Below are positions 20,226 to 29,936 of a stretch of DNA of 64,000 nt, one piece after another (position 1 is the first letter of the stretch; each line of letters starts with the position of its first letter). The position numbers and the translations under genes are program-made. The notes beneath the pieces are model-generated. The model searched no databases and was not told where the DNA came from. It worked only from the letters and a program-made list of their open reading frames with translations. This DNA comes from Pseudomonas sp. BBP2017 (GTDB lineage Bacteria > Pseudomonadota > Gammaproteobacteria > Pseudomonadales > Pseudomonadaceae): positions 1 to 64,000 of the forward strand of contig NZ_PVZN01000018.1 of the NCBI RefSeq assembly GCF_003024385.1, read 5' to 3'.

Positions 20226-20855
20226 TCAGACCTCGGCGAAACCGTTGCTCAGAACGCCCCGCACTGCATAAGCGGCGCGAACCGGTGCGAAGGAGCGTCG
20301 GTGAATCGGCGTCGGCCCCAACCGCGCCAAAGCTTCAAGGTGCACCGGGGTCGGATAGCCCTTGTGTCCGCCAATGCCGTATCCCGGATACATCAGCTCG
20401 AAAGCGGCCATTTCCCGGTCGCGGGTAACCTTGGCCAGGATCGAAGCGGCAGCAATCGCTGGCACCTGACTGTCACCTTTGACCACCGGTGCCGCCGGCA
20501 CTGAAAGCTTGGGGCAGCGATTGCCGTCGATCAGCGCCAGTTTCGGAGTGACGCTCAGCCCCTCGACCGCGCGCTGCATGGCCAGCATGGTGGCATGCAG
20601 AATGTTCAGCTCGTCGATTTCCTCGACTTCGGCGCGGGCGATGCAGAAGCTCAGGGCTTTCTCGCAGATTTCATCAAACAGCTTTTCGCGACGCGCCTCG
20701 GTGAGCTTCTTCGAATCGTTCAGCCCAAGAATCGGTCGCTGCGGATCGAGGATCACCGCCGCCGTCACTACCGCGCCGCACAGCGGGCCGCGGCCGACTT
20801 CGTCGACGCCGGCGACCAGGTCCTCGACCAGGTTGAAGTCCAGTCCCATTTGCAT
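20226..20855 (-). CDS. rnhB: Ribonuclease HII
   Basis: A 209-residue type 2 RNase H that nicks RNA of RNA-DNA hybrids and misincorporated ribonucleotides. The active-site acids appear in AGVDEVGRGPLCG (Asp-Glu), LALIDGN and KVTRDREM. The ATG at 20855 abuts the lpxB stop; a second ATG two codons later is equally plausible. It closes the lpxD-fabZ-lpxA-lpxB-rnhB run. Confidence 0.95.
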   Translation of the reverse strand: MQMGLDFNLVEDLVAGVDEVGRGPLCGAVVTAAVILDPQRPILGLNDSKKLTEARREKLFDEICEKALSFCIARAEVEEIDELNILHATMLAMQRAVEGLSVTPKLALIDGNRCPKLSVPAAPVVKGDSQVPAIAAASILAKVTRDREMAAFELMYPGYGIGGHKGYPTPVHLEALARLGPTPIHRRSFAPVRAAYAVRGVLSNGFAEV

Positions 20856-21983
20856 CTATCGGGCTTCCAGCAGGGCCAGCACCGCTTCGGCTGCCTGGTT
20901 CGAGGCATCGCGGCGCAAGGTACGGTGAATCTGGTCAAAACCTTCGGTCTGCTGTGCGCCGCCCTCAACCAGCGGCGCCAAGGTCTGGGCCAAGGCTTCG
21001 GGGGTGGCGGCTTCCTGCAGCAACTCCGGTACCAGCATGCGTTGGGCCAGGAGGTTGGGCAGGGACACGTAGGGGCTTTTGACCAGTCGTTTGAGAATCC
21101 AGTAAGTCAGCGGTGCCAAACGGTAGGCGACCACCATCGGCCGTTTGAACAGCAGCGCTTCGAGGGTGGCAGTACCCGAGGCGATCAACACCGCATCACA
21201 GGCGGCCAGGGCCTGGTGTGAACGACCGTCGAGAAGGCTCAACGGCAGGTCGCGGCCCTCGAGCATTTGCTCCAGCTGGGCACGGCGCTCGGCATTGGCG
21301 CAGGGCGACACAAAGCGCACCCCTGGTACCAACTCGCGCAAACGCTGAGCAGCATCGAGAAACAACGCGCCCAAACGTCCCACTTCACCGCCACGGCTGC
21401 CGGGCATCAAGGCTACCAGCGGCCCGTCACCGAGCCCCAGTTGCTCGCGGGCAGCGCAACGATCGGCTTCGAGGGGAATACTGTCAGCCAGCGGGTGACC
21501 GACAAAACGCACCGGCACCCCCTTCTCTTCGTAGAACTTCGCCTCGAACGGAAACAGCGTCAGCATCAGGTCGCAACCTTCGCGAATCTTCAGCACACGC
21601 TTCTGCCGCCAGGCCCAGACCGAGGGGCTGACATAGTGCACGGTCTTGATCCCGGCCCTGCGCAGGTTCAGTTCGATATTGAGGGTAAAGTCAGGCGCAT
21701 CGATACCGATGAACACATCCGGGCGTTCTTCGATCAGGGTCTGGATCAAAGCCTTGCGCCGCTTGAGCAGTTCACGCAGACGCCCCAGCACTTCGACCAG
21801 GCCCATGACTGCCAGGCGTTCCATCGGGAAGTAGGAGACCAAGCCCTCAGCCTGCATCAGCGGCCCACCGACCCCGATGAATCGTACTTGAGGATGGCGT
21901 GCCTTGAGCGCGCGCATCAATCCGGCGCCAAGAATATCGCCGCTGGCCTCACCCGCCACCAGCGCTACACAGAGCTCAGCCAT
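20856..21983 (-). CDS. lpxB: Lipid-A-disaccharide synthase
   Basis: A 375-residue GT19 glycosyltransferase that joins UDP-2,3-diacylglucosamine and lipid X into the lipid A disaccharide. The N-terminal VALVAGEASGDILGAGLM and the C-terminal nucleotide-binding block (IASGTATLEALLFKRPMVVAYR) are family hallmarks. It begins 2 bp after lpxA stops. Confidence 0.96.
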   Translation of the reverse strand: MAELCVALVAGEASGDILGAGLMRALKARHPQVRFIGVGGPLMQAEGLVSYFPMERLAVMGLVEVLGRLRELLKRRKALIQTLIEERPDVFIGIDAPDFTLNIELNLRRAGIKTVHYVSPSVWAWRQKRVLKIREGCDLMLTLFPFEAKFYEEKGVPVRFVGHPLADSIPLEADRCAAREQLGLGDGPLVALMPGSRGGEVGRLGALFLDAAQRLRELVPGVRFVSPCANAERRAQLEQMLEGRDLPLSLLDGRSHQALAACDAVLIASGTATLEALLFKRPMVVAYRLAPLTYWILKRLVKSPYVSLPNLLAQRMLVPELLQEAATPEALAQTLAPLVEGGAQQTEGFDQIHRTLRRDASNQAAEAVLALLEAR

Positions 21984-21985
21984 GA

Positions 21986-22762
21986 TCAGCGGGTGATGCC
22001 GCGGGTGGAGTTCTGGATCGACTTGAGGAACACGTCGACTTCAGGGAATTGCGCGGCAGGCTCAGCCAGCTCGGCGATGGCCTGCTCGACCGTCAGCCCC
22101 TGGCGATAAACCACCTTGTAGGCACGACGCAGGGCATGAATGGCGTCTTCACTGAAGCCTCGACGGCGCATGCCCTCGAAGTTCATGCTACGCGCCTCGG
22201 CCGGGTTACCGAACACCGTTACGTAAGCCGGTACATCCTTACCGATCGCGGTGCCCATACCAGAAAAGCTGTGGGCGCCGATATGGCAGAACTGATGCAC
22301 CAGGGTGAATCCGGAAAGGATCGCCCAGTCATCAACATGAACATGCCCGGCCAGCGCGGTATTGTTCACCAGAATGCAGTGATTACCGATAACGCTGTCA
22401 TGACCGATGTGGGCATAGGCCATGATCAGGTTGTGATCGCCGAGGGTGGTTTCCGAGCGGTCCTGCACGGTGCCACGGTGAATGGTCACACCTTCACGGA
22501 TGACATTGTGGTCACCGATTACCAGGCGCGTAGGCTCACCCTTGTACTTCAGGTCCGGGGTATCTTCGCCTACCGAGGAGAACTGGTAGATGCGATTGTG
22601 CCGACCGATACGGGTCGGCCCCTTGAGGATCACGTGCGGACCAATGACGGTCCCCTCGCCAATCTCGACACCGGCACCGACGATAGACCAAGGGCCAACC
22701 TCGACGCCGTCGGCGATTTTCGCCGACGGATCGATGATCGCCCGAGGGTCAATCAAACTCAT
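21986..22762 (-). CDS. lpxA: UDP-N-acetylglucosamine acyltransferase LpxA
   Basis: A 258-residue left-handed parallel beta-helix made of hexapeptide repeats, catalysing the first step of lipid A synthesis. The catalytic His is in AYAHIGHDSVIGNH (about 125), and the C-terminal helical domain follows from about 190. The ATG overlaps the fabZ stop as ATGA. Confidence 0.96.
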   Translation of the reverse strand: MSLIDPRAIIDPSAKIADGVEVGPWSIVGAGVEIGEGTVIGPHVILKGPTRIGRHNRIYQFSSVGEDTPDLKYKGEPTRLVIGDHNVIREGVTIHRGTVQDRSETTLGDHNLIMAYAHIGHDSVIGNHCILVNNTALAGHVHVDDWAILSGFTLVHQFCHIGAHSFSGMGTAIGKDVPAYVTVFGNPAEARSMNFEGMRRRGFSEDAIHALRRAYKVVYRQGLTVEQAIAELAEPAAQFPEVDVFLKSIQNSTRGITR

Positions 22763-23199
22763 AGTTTACGTTCCGCGCAAATGATCTCGGCTGAGCACAC
22801 TGGCTTGCCGTCGACCGACGCCTGGCACTCGAACTTCCAGATCTGGCGCTTGCAACTGATGAACTTGGCTTCGAGGATCAGCTGGTCACCCGGCAATACC
22901 GGCTGACGAAAGCGCAGTTTGTCGGAACCGACGAAGTAGTACAGCGTACCGTCCGCAGGTTTCACGTCGAGCATCTTGAAGCCAAGGATACCGGCCGCCT
23001 GGGCCATGGCTTCGATGATCAGCACGCCCGGCATGATTGGGTGCGCCGGGAAGTGACCATTGAAGAAAGGTTCATTGATGCTGACATTCTTGTAGGCACG
23101 AATGCGCTGGGCCTCGACGTCCAGGTCCACTACCCGGTCCACTAACAGGAACGGGTAACGGTGAGGCAGGTATTCGCGAATCTCGTTGATGTCCATCAT
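22759..23199 (-). CDS. fabZ: 3-hydroxyacyl-[acyl-carrier-protein] dehydratase FabZ
   Basis: A 146-residue hotdog-fold dehydratase of fatty acid elongation. The active-site block NGHFPAHPIMPGVLIIEAMAQ carries the catalytic His and Glu. The conserved N-terminus MMDINEIREYLPHRYPF starts at 23199. The bases upstream (AGGCTTCCCCCCGAA) contain no Shine-Dalgarno, and the double ATG overlaps the stop of a 14-codon ORF described separately, so initiation may depend on coupling. Confidence 0.95.
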   Translation of the reverse strand: MMDINEIREYLPHRYPFLLVDRVVDLDVEAQRIRAYKNVSINEPFFNGHFPAHPIMPGVLIIEAMAQAAGILGFKMLDVKPADGTLYYFVGSDKLRFRQPVLPGDQLILEAKFISCKRQIWKFECQASVDGKPVCSAEIICAERKL

Positions 23200-23240
23200 T
23201 TCGGGGGGAAGCCTGTAGTAAAGATAGGGAGCGCCCGCAT
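23196..23240 (-). CDS. Candidate 14-codon leader ORF upstream of fabZ
   Basis: An ATG at 23240 lies downstream of AAAAGGAG (10-nt spacing, somewhat long) and opens a 14-residue ORF, MRALPIFTTGFPPK. Its TGA overlaps both ATGs of fabZ. No homology is claimed; the arrangement suggests a coupling leader that delivers ribosomes to fabZ, which lacks its own ribosome-binding site. Confidence 0.3.
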   Translation of the reverse strand: MRALPIFTTGFPPK

Positions 23241-23309
23241 TTGCCAGACGCTCCTTTTGCAAATCAAAGAGTCAGCCTGGGGCTATTCACTCTCGATCAG
23301 GAAATGGTA

Positions 23310-24365
23310 TCAGCCTTCTGATGAAGGCTGGCTGCCTGAGGTCACGACCTCGACACGCTTTTCCAACTGTTGAAGGCGCTTCGCCATCTCGTCGAGCTGG
23401 CGAATCCGTGCGGCACTTTTGCGCCACTCGCCCAGCGGCTGCATCGCCGTACCGGAAGAATAAGCCCCAGGCTCGGTAATCGAGCGAGTGACCATGGTCA
23501 TGCCGGATACGAAAACGCCGTCGCAGACTTCAATATGCCCCACCATGCCGACACCGCCGGCGATGGTGCAATGCTTGCCAATCTTGGTACTGCCGGAAAT
23601 GCCGACACAGGCCGCCATCGCCGTATGATCACCAATTTGTACGTTATGAGCGATCTGGATCTGGTTGTCGAGCTTGACGCCGTCGCCGATACGAGTGTCT
23701 GCCAGGGCGCCGCGGTCGACGGCGGTGTTCACACCGATTTCGACATCATCACCGATACTGACGCCACCGATCTGCGCGATCTTCTGCCAGACGCCCTTGT
23801 CGCTGGCAAAGCCGAAGCCCTCACCACCGATAACCGCGCCAGACTGGATCACCACACGCTTGCCAATGCGCACGTCGTGGTACAGGGTCACCCGCGGGGC
23901 CAGCCAACCGCCCTCGCCGATCACGCAACGGGCGCCGATGAAGCACTGCGCACCGATAGTCACACCCGGGCCGATCTGCGCACCGCTCTCGATCACCGCA
24001 CAGGCACCGACGCTGGCGCTGGCATCGACCTGGGCATCGGCGGCAACCACGGCGCTGGGATGAATTCCCGCTACAGCCCTGGGCTTTGGATCGAACAGGT
24101 GGGAGATGCGCGCATAGGCAAGGTACGGATCGGGGACGATCAGGGCATTGCCGGCGAAGCCTTCGGCATCGGCCGGCTTGAGCAGGATCGCAGCTGCCTG
24201 GCTATCACCGAGGTACTTGCGGTACTGCGGATTGGCGAGAAAGCTCAACTGCCCCGGCCCGGCTTCCTGAAGGGTTGCCAGGCCAGAGATTTCCAGCTCC
24301 TCCGGGCCACTCAGGGTGGCGCCGAGGAACTCGGCCAACTGGCCGAGTTTCATGGTCACAGTCAT
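23310..24365 (-). CDS. lpxD: UDP-3-O-(3-hydroxymyristoyl)glucosamine N-acyltransferase LpxD
   Basis: A 351-residue hexapeptide-repeat acyltransferase for the third step of lipid A synthesis. It has an N-terminal uridine-binding domain (about 1-100), a beta-helix (about 105-300) including the catalytic-His motif IQIAHNVQIGD, and a C-terminal helix. I chose the ATG at 24365, 2 bp after the skp stop; the two residues before it come from a TTG. Confidence 0.95.
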   Translation of the reverse strand: MTVTMKLGQLAEFLGATLSGPEELEISGLATLQEAGPGQLSFLANPQYRKYLGDSQAAAILLKPADAEGFAGNALIVPDPYLAYARISHLFDPKPRAVAGIHPSAVVAADAQVDASASVGACAVIESGAQIGPGVTIGAQCFIGARCVIGEGGWLAPRVTLYHDVRIGKRVVIQSGAVIGGEGFGFASDKGVWQKIAQIGGVSIGDDVEIGVNTAVDRGALADTRIGDGVKLDNQIQIAHNVQIGDHTAMAACVGISGSTKIGKHCTIAGGVGMVGHIEVCDGVFVSGMTMVTRSITEPGAYSSGTAMQPLGEWRKSAARIRQLDEMAKRLQQLEKRVEVVTSGSQPSSEG

Positions 24366-24367
24366 GT

Positions 24368-24871
24368 TCAACGGGACTGGTTCATGCGCTCGATGACTTG
24401 GCGAGTGATGTCGTACTGAGGTTTGACATCAATCACCGCGCCACGCTCGAGCACCAGGTCAAAACCGCCCTTCTTGATCACTTCTTCAACCGCGCCATCG
24501 AGCTTGGGCTTCAGTTGTTTGAGCATTTCACGGTCAGCCACGGCTTTGGACTCATTCAGCTCCTTGGACTGGAACTGGAAGTCACGGGCTTTCTGCTTGT
24601 ATTCAAGCTCCAGACGCTCGCGCTCCGGCTGGGCCATCTTGTCGCCACCGGCACGGATACGGTCGGCAATGCCCTTGGCGCTGCTTTCCAGGTTCTTCAG
24701 CTTGGTCAGCTGCGGGCCGAACTTCTTCTCGGCATCGACGGCGTACTTCTTCGCCGCGTCCGATTCGAGCAGGGCCATCTGATAGTTCAGGACGGCAATC
24801 TTCATTTCGGCGAAAGCCGGGGTTGCGATCAGGGTCGCAGCCAGTACTGCCAGTTGAGTCAACTTACGCAC
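24368..24871 (-). CDS. skp: Periplasmic chaperone Skp/OmpH
   Basis: A 167-residue periplasmic holdase that carries unfolded outer-membrane proteins to the BAM complex. It starts with GTG (GTGCGTAAG), supported by TAGGAGTG six bases upstream. A signal peptide is clear (residues 1-21, cleavage after AFA), followed by a charged, coiled-coil-rich body with the OmpH-family start IAVLNYQMALLESDAAKK. It lies between bamA and lpxD, its normal context. Confidence 0.95.
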   Translation of the reverse strand: MRKLTQLAVLAATLIATPAFAEMKIAVLNYQMALLESDAAKKYAVDAEKKFGPQLTKLKNLESSAKGIADRIRAGGDKMAQPERERLELEYKQKARDFQFQSKELNESKAVADREMLKQLKPKLDGAVEEVIKKGGFDLVLERGAVIDVKPQYDITRQVIERMNQSR

Positions 24872-24915
24872 GATGCACTCCTACAGAATCCGTTGTCGTT
24901 AGCAAGGGGCAGACC

Positions 24916-27276
24916 TTAGAAGGTCTGGCCCAGAGAGAATTGGAACACCTGGGTATCAGCTTCATCCGGTTTCTTCACCGGCATGGCCAGGCTGAAGCTC
25001 AACGGACCGAGCGCGGTAATCCAGGTCACGCCCAGACCAACGGAGCTGGCCAGACCCGACAGGCCGATGTCTTCGCAATCAGGCTTGGAGCCGCAGTTGG
25101 TATCGAACACGTTACCCACATCCCAGAATACCGAGGTACGCAGCGAACGCTGGTCCTTGACGAATGGCAGCGGGAACAACAGTTCTACACCACCCTGGAC
25201 GAGGACGTTACCACCGAACGGCAGTGGATCCTGGTCCGGGTCGGCGATGGTGCCTTCGTTACCCGTCACAGGAAAACCACGGCTAGGGGTGCTGCGCGGA
25301 CCCAAGCTACTGTCCTTGAAGCCACGAACCGAGTTGAAACCACCCGCGTAGTAGTTCTCATAGAACGGCAAGCCGGAGGTACTGCCATAGCCATCACCAT
25401 AACCCAGCTCGGTGTGCAGACGCAGGGTGTAGTCGTTGGTGATTGGCTTGAACAGCTGACCACGATAGTCGAGCTTGAAGAACGACAGGTCGCTGCCCGG
25501 TGTGGTGGTTTCAAACACCAAACTCTGGGAATGACCACGAGTGGCGAGCACGCCCTTGTTCAGGGTCGACTCGGACCAGCCGGCCGAAGCCTTGAAGTTC
25601 AGGTACTTGTCGCCTTCCTCTTTGACGAAGTCGAAGATCTCGTCAACGGTGTACTGACCGGTCTTGATCTCGTCCTGTTGTGCGGTCAGGCCGAAGGTCA
25701 GGCGCGAGGTTTCGCTGATCGGGTAACCGACGCTGACACCGCCACCCAGGCTATCAACGGCATAGCTGGCAACGTCAACGTCGAGGTCGTCGTAGTCAGT
25801 GGTGCGATAGAAGGCGTTATAGCCCAGGCTGACGCCGTCGGCAGTCCAGTAGGGGTCAACGAAACCGAAGTTGTAGCGGCTCTGGTATTCACTGCGGGTC
25901 AGGCCGAGAGAAACCTTGTTACCGGTACCCAGGAAGTTGCTCTGGCTGATCGAACCACCGAGGATCAGACCGGCACTCTGGGCGAAGCCGACGCTGGCAG
26001 TGATCGAACCGGACGCTTGTTCTTCAACGCTGTAGTTGACGTCGACCTGGTCATCGGTACCCGGAACGGCCGGGGTCTCGACGTTGACTTCCTTGAAGAA
26101 GCCCAGGCGCTCAAGGCGGGTCTTGGATTGGTCGATCAGGTAGGTCGAAGCCCAGCCACCTTCCATCTGGCGCATTTCACGACGCAGCACTTCGTCTTCA
26201 GACTTGGTGTTGCCACGGAAGTTGATACGGTTGACGTAGGCACGTTTGCCCGGATCGACCACAAAGGTGATGTCGACGGTGTGATCCTGGTCGTTCGGTT
26301 GTGGCACGCCGTTGACGTTGGCGAAGGTGTAGCCTTCGTTACCCAGACGACGGGTGATCAGCTCGGAGGTGGTGGTCATCACTTTACGCGAGAACACCTG
26401 ACCCGGCTGCACCAGCATGAGCGACTTGACCTGATCTTCCGGCACCTTGAGGTCGCCAGAAAGCTTCACGTCACGAACGGTGTACTTCTCACCTTCGTTG
26501 ACGTTGACAGTAATGTAGACGTGCTTCTTGTCCGGGGTGATCGACACCTGGGTGGAAGCGATGTCCATGTTGATGTAGCCGCGGTCCAGGTAGTAGGAAC
26601 GCAGACGCTCCAGGTCACCGGAGAGTTTTTCACGGGCGTACTTGTCATCGTTCTTGAAGAACGACAGCCAGTTGGTGGTTTTCAGTTCGAACAGGTCAAC
26701 CAGGTCTTCTTCAGGAAAGACTGTGTTGCCGACCACGTTGATGTGCTGGATGGCAGCAACAGTACCTTCGTTGATCTTGATCTTCAGGCCGACGCGGTTG
26801 CGTGGCTGCGGCACGACTTCAGTGTCGACCTCTGCCGAGTAACGCCCCTGGGCAACATACTGGCGTTGCAGTTCGTTACGCACACCTTCAAGGGTGGCAC
26901 GCTGGAAGATCTCGCCTTCAGACAGGCCAGACTGCTTCAGACCTTTCATAAGGTCTTCGGTACTAATGGCCTTGTTGCCTTCGATCTCGATGCTGGACAC
27001 CGAAGGGCGCTCGACCACGGTAATGATCAGGACATTGCCGTCACGGCCCAGTTGGATGTCCTGGAAGAAACCGGTCTTGAACAACGCACGGGTGGAGTCC
27101 ACCAGGCGACGGTCATCGGCCTCATCGCCGACGTTCAACGGCAAAGCACCGAAAACGCTGCCTGCGGAAACCCGCTGCAGACCATTGACACGAATATCGG
27201 AGATGGTGAAGGACTCGGCGTGAACTTCAGCGATCATCAGTACGGCGAGAACCGCAGTTAGCAGCAGACGTTTCAT
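24916..27276 (-). CDS. bamA: Outer-membrane protein assembly factor BamA
   Basis: A 786-residue Omp85 protein, the essential core of the BAM machine inserting beta-barrels. A signal peptide (cleavage after VHA, about residue 21) precedes five POTRA domains (about 22-420, starting FTISDIRVNGLQRV) and a C-terminal 16-strand barrel ending in Phe (SLGQTF), itself the barrel-targeting signal. Barrel motif VRGF appears as SVRGFKDSSLG. I chose the ATG at 27276 (MKRLLLTAV) with AAGGAC upstream; the 64 residues before it show no signal or domain. Confidence 0.96.
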   Translation of the reverse strand: MKRLLLTAVLAVLMIAEVHAESFTISDIRVNGLQRVSAGSVFGALPLNVGDEADDRRLVDSTRALFKTGFFQDIQLGRDGNVLIITVVERPSVSSIEIEGNKAISTEDLMKGLKQSGLSEGEIFQRATLEGVRNELQRQYVAQGRYSAEVDTEVVPQPRNRVGLKIKINEGTVAAIQHINVVGNTVFPEEDLVDLFELKTTNWLSFFKNDDKYAREKLSGDLERLRSYYLDRGYINMDIASTQVSITPDKKHVYITVNVNEGEKYTVRDVKLSGDLKVPEDQVKSLMLVQPGQVFSRKVMTTTSELITRRLGNEGYTFANVNGVPQPNDQDHTVDITFVVDPGKRAYVNRINFRGNTKSEDEVLRREMRQMEGGWASTYLIDQSKTRLERLGFFKEVNVETPAVPGTDDQVDVNYSVEEQASGSITASVGFAQSAGLILGGSISQSNFLGTGNKVSLGLTRSEYQSRYNFGFVDPYWTADGVSLGYNAFYRTTDYDDLDVDVASYAVDSLGGGVSVGYPISETSRLTFGLTAQQDEIKTGQYTVDEIFDFVKEEGDKYLNFKASAGWSESTLNKGVLATRGHSQSLVFETTTPGSDLSFFKLDYRGQLFKPITNDYTLRLHTELGYGDGYGSTSGLPFYENYYAGGFNSVRGFKDSSLGPRSTPSRGFPVTGNEGTIADPDQDPLPFGGNVLVQGGVELLFPLPFVKDQRSLRTSVFWDVGNVFDTNCGSKPDCEDIGLSGLASSVGLGVTWITALGPLSFSLAMPVKKPDEADTQVFQFSLGQTF

Positions 27277-27350
27277 GAAGTCCTTTCTTATTCCAACTGG
27301 CAATAAACGACCCGCCGCGGGACGCGGCAGGTTCGCAATTGAGCGAAGCT

Positions 27351-28703
27351 TTACAGTCGACCCAAATCGTTTATCAGGGCAAGCAACATCACCCCGACTA
27401 CCAAACTGATACCGATCTGGATCCCCCAACCTTGCACCCGATCCGAAAGCGGACGACCACGCGCCCATTCGATCAGGTAGAACAGCAAATGCCCCCCATC
27501 CAGTACTGGAATGGGCAGCAAATTAAGAACCCCCAGGCTAATGCTCAGGTAGGCGAGGAAATTCAGGAAATCCCCAACGCCTGACTGGGCTGAAGCGCCC
27601 GCCACTTTAGCAATGGTTATCGGTCCACTCAAGTTTTTTACCGAGAGCTCGCCGAACAGCATTTTCTTCAACGATTCGAGGGTCAGGACGCTCATGTTCC
27701 AGGTCCGTGAAAGCCCCTCGCCTACGGCCTCCAAAGGCCCATAGCTGACTTCCCGAAGCATGGCATCCGGCCACTTCACTGGCTTTACGCCAGCTCCGAG
27801 ATAACCGCTGGCCGACTTGCCCTCGCCACGGCTGGCCAGGGTAACCGGTACATCCAGGGTTGCACCCTCACGCTCGACTTGCAGCACGATCTTGCTACCC
27901 GCGCGCCCACGCACGGTATCAACGACCTGTTGCCAGTCATTCAACGCCTTGCCATCAAGGCTGAGCAGGCGATCACCGGCCTGCAGACCCGCCGCCTTGG
28001 CTGGCCCCTTGGGGTCAAGCTCAGCCAGTACCGGCGGCAACGCCGGACGCCACAAACGCAAGCCCAGGGAACGAATCGGGTCAGGCTCGTCAGCGCCTTT
28101 GAGCCAGTTATCCAGGGTCAGCACATGAGCACTGTCAACAGTCGCGCCTTCTTCGCGCACACTGATGTGCAACTGGCCGCTTTCACCCAGGCGACGGATC
28201 AACTGCAGATTGACTGCGGACCAACCGTTGGTCGCTTTGCCATCAATAGATACAATTTCCTGACCAGCTTTCAGACCAGCAACTTCCGCTACACTGCCTG
28301 CCTCGACCCCACCGATGACTGGACGCTCCTGCTGTGTCCCAACCATGGCCAGCACCCAGAAAAACAGGATGGCCAGCAGAAAGTTGGCCACAGGCCCGGC
28401 CGCAACGATCGCAATACGCTGGCGCACCGACTTGCGGTTGAAGGATTGCTCGATCTGATCAAGCGGCACTTCGCCCTCACGCTCATCGAGCATCTTGACG
28501 TAGCCACCCAGCGGGATGGCCGCCACGACGAACTCGGTGCCGTGGCGATCATGCCAGCGCAGCAGCGGCATACCGAAACCGACGGAAAACCGCAGAACCT
28601 TGACGCCACAACGCCGGGCCACCCAGAAGTGACCGAATTCGTGAAAGGTGACCAGCACACCCAATGCCACCAGGGTGCCGATAATCATGTAGAGCGCACT
28701 CAT
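27351..28703 (-). CDS. rseP: RIP metalloprotease RseP
   Basis: A 450-residue site-2 intramembrane zinc protease. HEFGH (about residues 21-25) is the metal motif in the first transmembrane helix, and LDGGH near 400 in a later helix supplies the third ligand. Two PDZ domains lie between (about 115-195 and 205-290). In Pseudomonas it cleaves the anti-sigma factor MucA in the envelope stress cascade. It sits between dxr and bamA, a conserved order. Confidence 0.96.
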   Translation of the reverse strand: MSALYMIIGTLVALGVLVTFHEFGHFWVARRCGVKVLRFSVGFGMPLLRWHDRHGTEFVVAAIPLGGYVKMLDEREGEVPLDQIEQSFNRKSVRQRIAIVAAGPVANFLLAILFFWVLAMVGTQQERPVIGGVEAGSVAEVAGLKAGQEIVSIDGKATNGWSAVNLQLIRRLGESGQLHISVREEGATVDSAHVLTLDNWLKGADEPDPIRSLGLRLWRPALPPVLAELDPKGPAKAAGLQAGDRLLSLDGKALNDWQQVVDTVRGRAGSKIVLQVEREGATLDVPVTLASRGEGKSASGYLGAGVKPVKWPDAMLREVSYGPLEAVGEGLSRTWNMSVLTLESLKKMLFGELSVKNLSGPITIAKVAGASAQSGVGDFLNFLAYLSISLGVLNLLPIPVLDGGHLLFYLIEWARGRPLSDRVQGWGIQIGISLVVGVMLLALINDLGRL

Positions 28704-28745
28704 ATCGTTCTCCGAATGACGTTCAGCCCAGCCAGGCGCTCAGCC

Positions 28746-29936
28746 TCAGCGCCCGTGATGGTTCAACCACTGCCCGGCCAGGTGGCGGGCGCGCTGATCG
28801 GCGGCAAACACCGCGTCGAGCGTCGGCACCGCGACAACCGGTTCCTGGTCGAGTACTTGTTCGATCATACCCGCGATCTGCGGGAAGCGAATCCGCCGCT
28901 GGAGAAATGCCTCCACCGCCACTTCATTGGCCGCATTGAGCATCGCTGGCGCACTATTACCCGCCTCGGCAGCCTGACGCGCCAGGCGCAGACAGGGAAA
29001 GCGCTGCTCATCGGGGGCCTGGAAATCCAGGCGCGCCACCGCGAACAGATCCAGCGGCGCGACACCGGAATCAATCCGCTGCGGCCAGGCCAGAGCATTG
29101 GCAATCGGCGTGCGCATGTCCGGGTTGCCCAACTGGGCCAGCACCGAACCATCGACATAATCGACCAGTGAGTGGATCACGCTCTGCGGATGCACCACCA
29201 CTTCGACCTGGCTCGGCCGTGCATCGAACAACCAGCACGCCTCGATCAGCTCGAGCCCTTTATTCATCATGCTTGCCGAGTCGACCGAGATCTTGCGCCC
29301 CATGGACCAGTTCGGATGGGCACAGGCTTGCTCCGGGCTGACCTCGACCAGCTCGGCCAAGGGCGTTTCGCGAAACGGCCCACCGGAGGCGGTCAGCAGG
29401 ATGCGCCGCACACCGACCTGGGACAGGCCACGAGCATAGTCGCCTGGCAAGCACTGGAAGATTGCGTTGTGTTCGCTGTCGATGGGCAGCAATACCGCGC
29501 CACTGCGCTGCACCGCCTGCATGAACAAGGCGCCGGACATCACCAGCGCCTCTTTGTTAGCCAGCAGGACCTTCTTGCCTGCCTCGACCGCCGCCAGGGT
29601 AGGACGCAATCCCGCCGCGCCGACAATCGCCGCCATCACCGCGTCAACTTCGGCGGCGGCTGCCACTTGGCACAAGCCCGCTTCGCCTTCCAGCACTTCA
29701 GTGGCCGAACCGGCTGCCGCCAACCCTGCGCGCAGTTGCCCTGCTGCCGAGGCCGACGGCACCACGGCAAACACCGGGGCATGACGCAGACACAGCGCGA
29801 GCAGCTCCTGCACGCGTGAGTAGCCACTCAGCGCGAACACCTGGTAGCGATCGGGATGACGAGCGATGACATCCAGGGTGCTCAAGCCGATCGAGCCAGT
29901 AGCACCCAATACGGTAATACGTTGCACGCTACTCAC
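28746..29936 (-). CDS. dxr: 1-deoxy-D-xylulose 5-phosphate reductoisomerase
   Basis: A 396-residue MEP-pathway enzyme making 2-C-methylerythritol 4-phosphate with NADPH. GATGSIGLSTLDVI is the dinucleotide-binding motif, and LANKEAL and PIDSEHNAIFQCL hold metal and substrate ligands. The start is a GTG at 29936 overlapping the cdsA stop (GTGA), preceded by GGGGCG; this length matches the family. Also called ispC. Confidence 0.96.
   Translation of the reverse strand: MSSVQRITVLGATGSIGLSTLDVIARHPDRYQVFALSGYSRVQELLALCLRHAPVFAVVPSASAAGQLRAGLAAAGSATEVLEGEAGLCQVAAAAEVDAVMAAIVGAAGLRPTLAAVEAGKKVLLANKEALVMSGALFMQAVQRSGAVLLPIDSEHNAIFQCLPGDYARGLSQVGVRRILLTASGGPFRETPLAELVEVSPEQACAHPNWSMGRKISVDSASMMNKGLELIEACWLFDARPSQVEVVVHPQSVIHSLVDYVDGSVLAQLGNPDMRTPIANALAWPQRIDSGVAPLDLFAVARLDFQAPDEQRFPCLRLARQAAEAGNSAPAMLNAANEVAVEAFLQRRIRFPQIAGMIEQVLDQEPVVAVPTLDAVFAADQRARHLAGQWLNHHGR

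Noticed and set aside
24823..27261. 812-residue frame antisense to bamA
   Set aside because: Long but a shadow of bamA; composition (Val/Asp/Gly/Gln-rich) is typical of antisense frames in GC-rich genes. The same holds for 17736-19727 opposite dnaE.
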